The notes beneath the pieces are model-generated. The model had not been told where the DNA came from. It worked only from the letters and a program-made list of their open reading frames with translations, and did not search any database. 20,476 nucleotides of DNA. It comes from Silene noctiflora (taxonomy: Eukaryota > Streptophyta > Magnoliopsida > Caryophyllales > Caryophyllaceae). The DNA lies in contig VHZZ01000044.1 in assembly GCA_009801015.1 (NCBI GenBank), forward strand, positions 148,981 to 169,456, read 5' to 3'. This document shows positions 9,789 through 18,700 of the stretch, one piece after another (the first letter of the stretch is position 1; each line of letters starts with the position of its first letter). A program made the translations under genes and the position numbers.

Positions 9789-10138
9789 CTCCCTCCGATC
9801 CAGACAAATGGTAACGTAGGGAAAAAATGGTTATTTAAGTAAATGTGGAAAAGTGAGGGGTAAAGTAGGAAACTTTGATTGGCGCCACATGGATTTAGGT
9901 GGATTAAATACTCCCTCCTATTTCCTTTGTTGTTCCCCTTTCCATTTTCGTCCAATTTCATTGTTGTTCCCTCTTTCCCTTTTTGTAATTGGTGAGTGGG
10001 TGAGTGGATGGTAAAGTTGTAAATAGGTAGTGGATGTAAGGGTAATTTAGTCATTTTTCATGCCAAATATGGTATGTTACCATTGGTGTGGTTCATCCAT
10101 TTTAGGTAAGTGTTACCATCTGTCTGGATCGGAGGAAC
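9789..10138. mobile_element. Stowaway-like MITE, about 350 bp, with a second MITE end inside
   Basis: Outer ends: CTCCCTCCGATCCAGACAA, then ATGGTAAC at the left; GTTACCAT, then CTGTCTGGATCGGAGG at the right. They are near-perfect inverted repeats, flanked by TA (9787-9788 and about 10139-10140). Inside, at 9909, TACTCCCTCCTATTTCC begins what looks like a left Stowaway end of another subfamily, the same type as at 4434. It is followed by two tandem copies of a TTGTTGTTCCC-CTTTCC phrase. No matching right end was found, so the inner piece is probably truncated. Confidence 0.75.
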
Positions 10139-10264
10139 TAACAAAAAATGGAAAAAGAAATAGAAATAGCCGTATATAGACAAAAGTAGGGCTATCTAGT
10201 CACTCTCTAGTCTCTACTTCTTCATGACTTCATGTAGAGTAGCATAATAGCATGTATGGGTATA

Positions 10265-10461
10265 CTCTATTCCGTCTCCGTCATTTGTTTATCTTTAATT
10301 TTGGCACAAAGAATAAATAAAAATAAGGGCGCTAATTAAATTACTGGATGACAAGTATAGAAGATCAAATTATTTATCAAAAACATTCCCGATATAAAAA
10401 AGTAAACAATTGACTGAGACATCTAAAATGGAGTAAGTAAACAGATATCCGGAATGGAGAG
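10265..10461. mobile_element. Stowaway-like MITE, about 197 bp, diverged (copy 2)
   Basis: The left end CTCTATTCCGTCTCCG runs into TCATTTGTTTATCTTTA and TTTTGGCACAA, and the right end reads ATCCGGAATGGAG. The interior (GGATGACAAG, GATCAAATTATTTATCAAAA, GTAAACAATTGACTGAG) aligns along its length with the element at 7615-7831. More mismatches in its ends suggest it is older than that copy. Confidence 0.7.
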
Positions 10462-10462
10462 C

Positions 10463-11640
10463 GCCAATATAAATACAATATGATTTTAAAATATTCATAT
10501 TCTATACGTGGAATATCGTATTCCGTATAATTCAAGCCATATACAGAGCATTATCAATATTATATGTGTTATAAAATGGTATCGTATATTTAGCTAGTAA
10601 AATAAGGTACACAAATCATTTTTTTTTTTTTTGACACAAGATATCACCATTTAAGAAAATGATTCCTTTTTATGGAATATATGTCATAATGCAGATGAAT
10701 ATATAAAGAAGCATACCTTGTGGAGATTGAACCAACAAATGCACTTGCAAATTTGCAATAATTAAAACGATAAATAACATGTGATCAAATTGACCAAGAC
10801 CTAATTATGAACTCTATAAAGAGATTAAAGACATTAAACTAATTAAAAGTACTAATCCATCCAAATTGCAAATGGATCTTCTTTATTTATTATACTAATG
10901 CAACTATGTATTTCCCCTTCCTTAAAAGAAAAAAGGGTAAGTATATTTATTATAAGGTAATTAGAATGATTTCATATATAAATTGAATCCGCTAATAAAA
11001 TGTGTTGCTATTAGCAGCTTATTCATAAACTAGAATAGATCTTGTAATACAATACGGTATTTGGAATTGATTGTATTAGAGAAAGTTGTAATTAAAATGT
11101 TGTCATTAAACATTTTTACATTTAATAAATCTACGATTATAAGTTTTGTATTAAGACGAATTCTGAATCACTTATAGAAATGTTGAGAATTCATTTTTTG
11201 TGTTTTTTTTATGAAATTTGGCCTACATGGGAGTTAAATAAAAGGTATTTTAGATACCTAATATTTTTTAGGAGGTTGATTTGGAAAAAATATTTAGAAA
11301 TTAATTTAAAAAATTTAACAAATTATATCTATATGTTTCTTGATTTCTAAGATAATAAAAAATTTTAATAAATGAAATCAAATTAGTCAGAAAGATTTTG
11401 TAAGAATAACACTGAGTGAAATTTTTTAGCTAAATTTTTGCCCATTAATGGAACTAAGTTAATGGACTAAATTAACAGTGGACTCACTTACTTCACTAAG
11501 TAGAATTTGTCAAGATTAATAATAACATTGAGCGAGAATTTTTAAGTAGTATTAATCTTTTAGTATATAGGGGATTATTGATTTATTTTTTCTATGAGGA
11601 TCGGTTGAAAAGGATTGTATCAAATGTAAGAAAAGTTTAA
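10463..11640. other. Intergenic spacer, no gene seen
   Basis: Very AT-rich sequence (T run at 10619-10632, many A/T tracts) without coding potential. I recognised no repeat ends or RNA genes here. Confidence 0.6.
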
Positions 11641-11659
11641 GGGAAGTATTGTGTATTGT

Positions 11660-11945
11660 GCATTTAATTCCAATTAGTGTATTTTTTTTTCCTCAAAATA
11701 GATTGACTACAATATTAATTGACTACAATATATTCTTGCTGACTATAGAAGAGGTTTAATTCCAATTAGTGTAGTTTTTTTTGCTCAAAATAGATTGACT
11801 ACAATATTAATTGACTACAATATATTATTGCTCAAAATAGAAACTATATTTATTAATTGAGTACAATATATTATTGCCGAAAATAGAAAAGGATATTTAA
11901 TTGACTACAATATATTATTGTTGAAAATAGAAGAGGATATTTTTG
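11660..11945. repeat. Irregular tandem repeat (GACTACAATAT units)
   Basis: A unit of about 90 bp (AATTCCAATTAGTGTA ... ATTGACTACAATATT ... ) occurs twice in direct order, starting near 11668 and 11758. It is followed by shorter repeats of about 45 bp, each with GA(C/G)TACAATATATTATTG and AAAATAGAA. The copies are diverged. No protein or known transposon end is linked to it. Confidence 0.75.
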
Positions 11946-12127
11946 CGCAAGGAAGTAGTTGAGCGAGAAAAATGAGCGTGATTACTCTAGACTTGTTAAT
12001 CTTTTAGTCTATTAAATAACGGGATAACAGATTCCGACAAATATGCTTATCAGAATATGTTGTTTACCAAATACATGAAAATAATGGTCAATCTACTAAT
12101 TAACCCGGAATCTACTTATTTCACTTA

Positions 12128-12395
12128 TGCCCTGTTTTTTTGAACTGAAACTGTTGAACTGAACTGAACTAAACTAAACTTAATGGAGTTGAACTAAATG
12201 GAACTGAATTTAAAGGAGCTAAACTGAACTGAACTGAAGTAAGAGTTAATTTGTGAAGAGAAGAGCTAAACTGAACTCACCTGACCTGAATGAAGCTGAA
12301 CTGAACTGATCTGAATAGAGATGAATTGAATTGAAATGAGTTGGAATTAAGTCCAAAAAAGTCGGACCTTAATATATTATTTACCAAACAGGGCA
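12128..12395. mobile_element. MITE with AACTG-rich interior, 268 bp
   Basis: The ends TGCCCTGTTT and AAACAGGGCA are perfect 10-bp inverted repeats. The interior is a degenerate array of TGAACTGAACT-like pentamers (AACTG). A G/C-start TGTTT end suggests a hAT- or Harbinger-like non-autonomous element; the flanks give no clear target duplication. It ends about 200 bp upstream of the ABCB TATA box. Confidence 0.7.
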
Positions 12396-12601
12396 TGACT
12401 TTAATTTGATGTCAACAATAAAAAATATTATTGTTTGTTTTGTTCTCAAAGACATAAAGGCATGATGCATATCAAATATCCCACATAAAGATGTCCATTT
12501 CACATTATAACAATTATAACAATTGATAATAGGGTACGTCCTTAAGAAATTGTTTAAGGATAGTTGCTTAATTTCAAGGAAAGTCTAGTGATCCTCTTAC
12601 C

Positions 12602-12612
12602 TATATATATAT
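12602..12612 (+). promoter_or_regulatory. TATA box of the ABCB gene
   Basis: TATATATATAT lies about 180 bp upstream of the ATG. Transcription would start near 12635. A pyrimidine-rich stretch (about 12660-12695, CCC and TTT runs), typical of plant core promoters and leaders, follows it. The region has no other obvious TATA box closer to the ATG. Confidence 0.6.
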
Positions 12613-12700
12613 GTGTCCATTCTTTTATTGCACCAAATTTAAAACTTAACCCTACTAATCCCATTTTTCCCTTTTTCTCCCTACTTTTACTCTTCATCAT

Positions 12701-12733
12701 ATGAAACAACATTTTTGCATCTTGTACACCTAG
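12701..12733 (+). CDS. Small upstream ORF in the ABCB 5' leader (10 codons)
   Basis: If transcription starts near the TATA box, the first AUG in the leader is at 12701. It opens a ten-residue frame (MKQHFCILYT) that ends at TAG 12731-12733, 59 bp before the main start. The AUG context (T at -3, A at +4) is weak, so it would be only a mild brake on translation. No family is recognised. Confidence 0.35.
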   Translation: MKQHFCILYT

Positions 12734-12792
12734 CTAAGCTACTAGCTAGTTAGCTCTACTACTAAGAAATTTTAAAAAATAAAATAAAAAAA

Positions 12793-15700
12793 ATGGAGGA
12801 AAATCACAAAAAAACCATTTTTCAAAATAAAGGTAACAAATCTATAGGTGAAATTTTTCGATATGCAAATAAGATCGATCTTCTTCTAATGTTTTTGGGT
12901 ACGATCGGTGCTATAGGTGATGGAATGTCCACAAATTGTCTACTAGTCTTTGCTAGCAAGCTTATGAATAGTTTAGGTTTTGGACAAAATCAAATGAGCA
13001 ATGCTAGCACTTATATGTCCGATGTTGAAAAGGTAAGTATATTCTTCGTATGTTAGCTGACTCCAAATTATTTTGTGACCAGAGTTTTTTCTCGTTTACT
13101 ATACAAAAACAAAATGTGTATACTTTTGTGTTTTGATATATACCTGAATAAATCCGGAGATATTTTGACTCGATCTTGACAAGTTATATAGATTTAAGTT
13201 TATTTGTGTGATTTTTGTAACTAGAGTTATTGTACTAATGATTATTATGTTTTCTTCACTTGAAACAGTGTAGTTTATACTTTGTGTACTTGGGATTAGC
13301 AGTCATGGTGATAGCTTTCATGGGTAAGTTACTGCTTTTTAAACCCATTTTATTTAAGAGTCTAAAAACCCTAGCTTCTTTTTTTTGTTTTGGTGTAAAT
13401 GGAGCTAGAAGAACGATTCTGAGGCTAACCGGATTTAAACTCAGCTCATGAGTACCACCTCTCATGATTTTATCAACTAAGCTAACTAACATCTATCTGC
13501 TATAAACCCTAACTTCTTTTTTTCGGTGTAAATGGAGCTAGAAGAACGATTTTGAGGTTAACCGGATTTAAACCCAGGTCATGAGTATCACCTCTCATGA
13601 TTTTACTAACTAAACTAGCTAACATCTGCTATAATAAACCCTAACTTCTTCTTTTTTTGTGTGTAAATGGAGCTATAGAAGAACGATTTTGCGGTTAACC
13701 GGATTTAAACTCAGCTCATAAGTATCACTTCTCATGATTTTACCAACTAAGCTAGCTAACATCTGCTATAAACCCTAGCTTGTAACTGTGAATCAATGTG
13801 TATCGAGATCTAATATGTGACCTTTATTTATTTTTAATCCTTTTGATCGAGTTCTAGCTCATCTTCATCCTAAATGGTAATTACCAAACTAATCAATAAC
13901 CATTGAGATGTTGTGTATTAATTTCTTACCTCGTCCCTAAATCATGAGGTCAATGTTTAATTCTTAACTCGGTGAATAGTTCACACCAGCCTTTTGGCTA
14001 TCATGTCACTGTTGTTAACGGTGTACATCCTATTTTTGATACTTGGTATAAATTGCAGAAACGTATTGAAATATATTTTATTCTCATTTGCTAATCAAAT
14101 AGCTCAAAAATGGTTGTAGAGGGTTATTGTTGGAGCAAAACAAGTGAACGACAAGTACTAAAAATTCGATACAAGTATTTGGAAGCCATACTTAGACAAG
14201 AAGTCGGGTTTTTTGATTCACAAGAAGCTACTACTTCAGAGATTGTCAATAGCATTTCTAAGGACACTTCTCTCATTCAAGAGGTTTTAAGTGAAAAGGT
14301 AGTTTGTTTTACCTTCAAAATTACATTTTTTTTATTTTTATTTTTGCTAATTTATTTCAAAATAATAATAATGTCTTGAATGCATTTTGCAAACATGTAC
14401 ACAAATTGATCTTTAAGCATATTATTGTTATTATTATGAATTTATGATCCAAATGATTATTGCAGTAAGTGGATTATACATCTGATGTACTACCACTAAT
14501 TTTATAGTTTTTTAGCATTATAATAAATTTTTTGAGTTTTGTTTTAAAAATGGTGAGTTTGACTATAAAGTTTCTGAGTTCATTTACTTGAACAATTAGC
14601 TCAAAAAAATTACAATAAACTCAAAAACATTACCTATAAACTTAGTTAAATTTAAGTTTTGACAAGAAAAAAATTAACATTTAACATATAAACTTTCATA
14701 AGCTCAAAAAAAATACACATATGCTCAAAAACAAATAAAGTTTGAGGTAATAACCTCAGAAAAAATACATATATGCTCAAAAACAAATAAAGTATGAGGT
14801 AATACATCTGATGTATGTTCTTTTTCTCTGATTATTGATCTCCTTTATATAAAGAAGATTGTAATCTATGCTCCTTTTGGAGTGCTATTCTTTTTCTTAG
14901 CTTTCCTTTTAAGGATTGGATGAGTAATGGAGTTGCTTTTGTTACACAACTTTTTTTTTTTTCCTAAATATCAATAATGGTTTTGTCAATTATAAACTAT
15001 ACCGCATTTTAACGAGTCATCTTGTAATACTCAATTTTAAAACCGTAATTTTAAAATATATAAGGATCCTTTTGAAATAACTATAATGTAATCTAAAATA
15101 TAATGAATGTAAGATGTAAGATTTGCACATGGTCATGACTAGAAAAAGAAACCTAAATGTAACAAATGATTTTTTGCTTACCAATTTTGTGTATGTATGT
15201 ATGTATGTATGTAACAAACGATTCGTATGCGATTCTTTTTATAGTTTACACAAATTAGTATAACTTTTTAAAAACGATAATACTTAAATACGGTATTCTG
15301 TAGTTATTTAAATAAATAAAATCAACAATTTATATTTCATTTTTACACACGTTGAGAATATTTAACTAACGATTCAAAATTGACATCAGTTGGTAATCGA
15401 TTTTAAATGCAAACGGTACCTTGATTGAAATACATGTGAGACTAGGGTACAACTCTGATAGCGTTATCTCACTTTCCATGCAGTTAAATTAAAATTTATT
15501 TATTTATTTGTCAAATGATCTTTATCCTCGACTTAAATCTTTAGGTTTTATAAAAGAAAACCGGACTTCGATTTTAAAACCTATAAGTTTACTTTGGCTC
15601 TTGTACTATGTTTCACTCCCCTTTCGTTTTTCACTCTCCCTTTTCTGTTTTCGCTTTGTGAGGTGTGCGTTTACCCATTGACGGTTTTAAACGATGATTC

Positions 15701-18700
15701 ATGTCAGCCGACCCCAAATCATTTTGGGATTAAGGCTCTGATGTTGTTGTTGTTTTTGTCAAATGAGGTACAAGGACATTACAATGTATGGAAGAGGGGT
15801 GATTCGAATCTGAAACCTAATGTCCACTATACTTCCGTCTAAAAGCTTATTTTTGAGGTGTACCTTTTATTTCCAGGTACCAATATTCTTGATGCACACA
15901 TCATCATTCTTCTCAGGAATTGCATTTTCTGCATACTTCTCATGGAGACTATCACTTGTAGCCTTACCAACAATCATCCTACTAATAATCCCAGGAATGA
16001 TCTATGGCAAATACCTAATGTTTTTGTACAAGAAATCCTTCAAAGAATACAGCAAAGCAAATGTGATAATAGGAGAGGCCTTAAGCTCTATTAAAACTGT
16101 GTATTCCTTCACTGCTGAGAAAACCATTCTAGAGAAGTACTCTCTTATCTTAGAAAGAACAATGAAACTCGGGATTCGACAAGGTGTTGCTAAAGGAGTC
16201 GCGGTTGGAAGTACCGGGATTACATTTGCTATCTGGGCTTTTCTTGCTTGGTATGGAAGTCGTTTGGTTATGTATCATGGTGAAACTGGTGGCAGGGTTT
16301 ATGCAGCTGGTATTACATTTATTATGGGAGGAGTGTAAGTAGTCTTTCTTTTGCTTCAATTCCATTGTTATGTATCGAAGACGTCTTAGTCTAGTGGTTA
16401 AGACTGATGTGTCATGATAATAGGTCACGAGTTTGAATCCCCTTCCCCTATATTGCACTGGCCTTGCGCCTCATTTGACACCAAAAAAAATATGGGATTG
16501 TTAATTTGTTATGTGCATATTAAGGCCTTGTTCTTTTCGGCTGAAACGAGTTAAGCCAGAAATAACAGGGCCTAAGTCTATAATAACTTGTACAAATGAG
16601 GATAAGTATTGACCTAATTAGCTAGCCAGAGGTAAACGTATCAATAACCGGGATGGAGGGAGTACTAAACTTGAAAATATGAATGTACATGGCAGATCAC
16701 TAGGAAGTGCACTTCCCGAGGTAAGACACTTCACAGAAGCCTCAGTAGCAGCAACAAGGATACTCGACAGGATTGACCGAACACCAAAGATCGATGGTGA
16801 GGACAATAAAGGCCATGTTCTAGACTCCATTCGCGGTGAAATACAATTCGAGCATGTAAAATTCACATACCCATCTCGCCCGGATACAATAATCCTCAAA
16901 GATTTTGACCTAAAAATCGAGGCAGGGAAAACAGTGGCCCTTGTAGGAGCAAGTGGAAGTGGAAAGTCGACTGCGATTGCTCTACTTCAGAGATTTTACG
17001 ATGCTAATGAAGGTGTTGTTAAGATTGATGGCATTGACATACGAATGCTTAAGTTGAAATGGGTTAGAGGACAAATGGGACTTGTTAGTCAAGATCATGC
17101 ATTGTTTGGGACATCAATAAGGGAGAATATCATGTTTGGTAAGCTTGATGCAACAATGGATGAAGTTATAAGTGCTGCCCAAGCTGCTAATGCTCACAAT
17201 TTTATTAGACAACTTCCTGAAGGATATGAGACCAAGGTATGTATTATGATACTATTATGTATATATATCACGCGTTCTTGCAGATGTCAACTAGCTTAGT
17301 TGGTAAAGTCGCGAGATGTGGTAATCATGACCTGGGTAGCGAATACCTGCAGTAGGGACACTCGAAACTGAGAGATATTGTCGAATATACTTCCATGGTT
17401 CCATCTTGACCACTAGGCTAAAACGTCTTCAATAATACGGAGTATCAACTCGAGTTTTCTTTTTCTAGAGTTCATAATTGTGACAAATATGATGATGTAA
17501 AAATGATAGATTGGTGAAAGAGGAGCACTTATATCAGGAGGTCAAAAGCAAAGGATTGCAATAGCAAGGGCAATTATTAAGAACCCAGTGATACTCCTTC
17601 TTGATGAAGCCACAAGTGCACTTGATTCGGAATCTGAAACTTTAGTCCAAACTGCTCTTGATCAAGCATCCCTTGGAAGGACTACTTTGGTAACCTCTCT
17701 TACTTGCTAGGGCCTTTTGGAATGAAGCCAGAAGGCTCCAGTTTAATTTCCTTGTAGGGCCAATTTTCGAGTTTTTTTTTGTATAAATTTGATTTTTAAC
17801 GCGATTTCTCAATAGCTGGTCTTCTGTAAGACGGTTTACATTAATCTTGTGCAGGTAGTTGCACACAAGCTCTCGACGGTGAAAAATGCCGATATAATTG
17901 CAGTAATCAATGGTGGTCATATTGTAGAGAAAGGATCACATAAAGACCTTATGAACCAAACAAATGGTCATTATGCAAAATTAGCAAAAATGCAAAAACA
18001 ACTAAGTTCCATTGACACAGAGCATAATACTTATGAACCAAATGCAACTTCTTCTGTCCCTAGAAGTGTAGGTAGGCTAAGTACAGCAAGATCAAGTCCT
18101 GCAATTTTCGCTACTCCATTACCGAGTTTTGAAATGCCACAATCCTCGATTTCAGGATACCCTCCACCTTCCTTTTTCCGACTTCTTAAACTTAACTCCC
18201 CTGAGTGGAAACAAGGCTTGATTGGAAGTCTATCGGCCGTGGCCTTTGGAGCAATACAACCCACTTATGCATTAACTATAGGGTCTATGATCTCGGCCTT
18301 CTTTGTGACAAACCACGAGGAGATGCAATCGCGTATCAGAAGATACGCGATTGTATTCTGTTCACTTTCATTTTTCTCGGTAACATTAAATCTTTGTCAA
18401 CATTCGAGTTTTGGATTCATGGGAGAGCGGCTTACTAAGAGAATTCGGATTAAGATGCTTGAGAAGATCTTTAGTTTTGAGGCTGCTTGGTTCGATGAGG
18501 AGGAGAATTCTAGTGGGGCCTTGTGTTCGAGGCTAAGTAATGAGGCGACTATGGTTAAGTCGTTAGTGGCTGACCGTGTTTCACTAGTGGTTCAAACCAT
18601 CTCAGCAGTGACTATAGCCATGGTGATGGGATTAGTTACGGCTTGGAAACTCGCGCTTGTAATGATTGCGGTTCAACCACTTACTATCCTTTGTTTCTAC

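Larger units (their letters stand above)
14299..15876 (+). other. ABCB intron 3, the largest (1578 bp)
   Basis: A phase-0 intron that starts GTAGTT and ends TTTCCAG. It holds a MITE, a TATG microsatellite and a SINE 3' piece. Short open frames within it (for example at 15017-15217 and 15594-15842) have no recognisable product. Confidence 0.85.
16335..16695 (+). other. ABCB intron 4
   Basis: This 361-bp phase-2 intron starts GTAAGT and ends GGCAG. A SINE, a tiny hAT-like remnant and a Stowaway end fill most of it, so it is nearly all transposon-derived. Confidence 0.85.

Noticed and set aside
9767-10054. Minus-strand 95-codon open frame
   Set aside because: It lies almost wholly within a Stowaway MITE and its nested end; no domain is seen.
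13366-13769. A CRISPR-like or coding repeat array
   Set aside because: Units of about 135 bp are contiguous with no spacers, contain stops in all useful frames and lie in a plant intron with tRNA-like promoter boxes.
16376-16445. A functional tRNA gene in ABCB intron 4
   Set aside because: Box A- and box B-like motifs are present, but no paired acceptor or anticodon stems can be drawn, and an A run follows a non-tRNA body. A SINE is the better reading.
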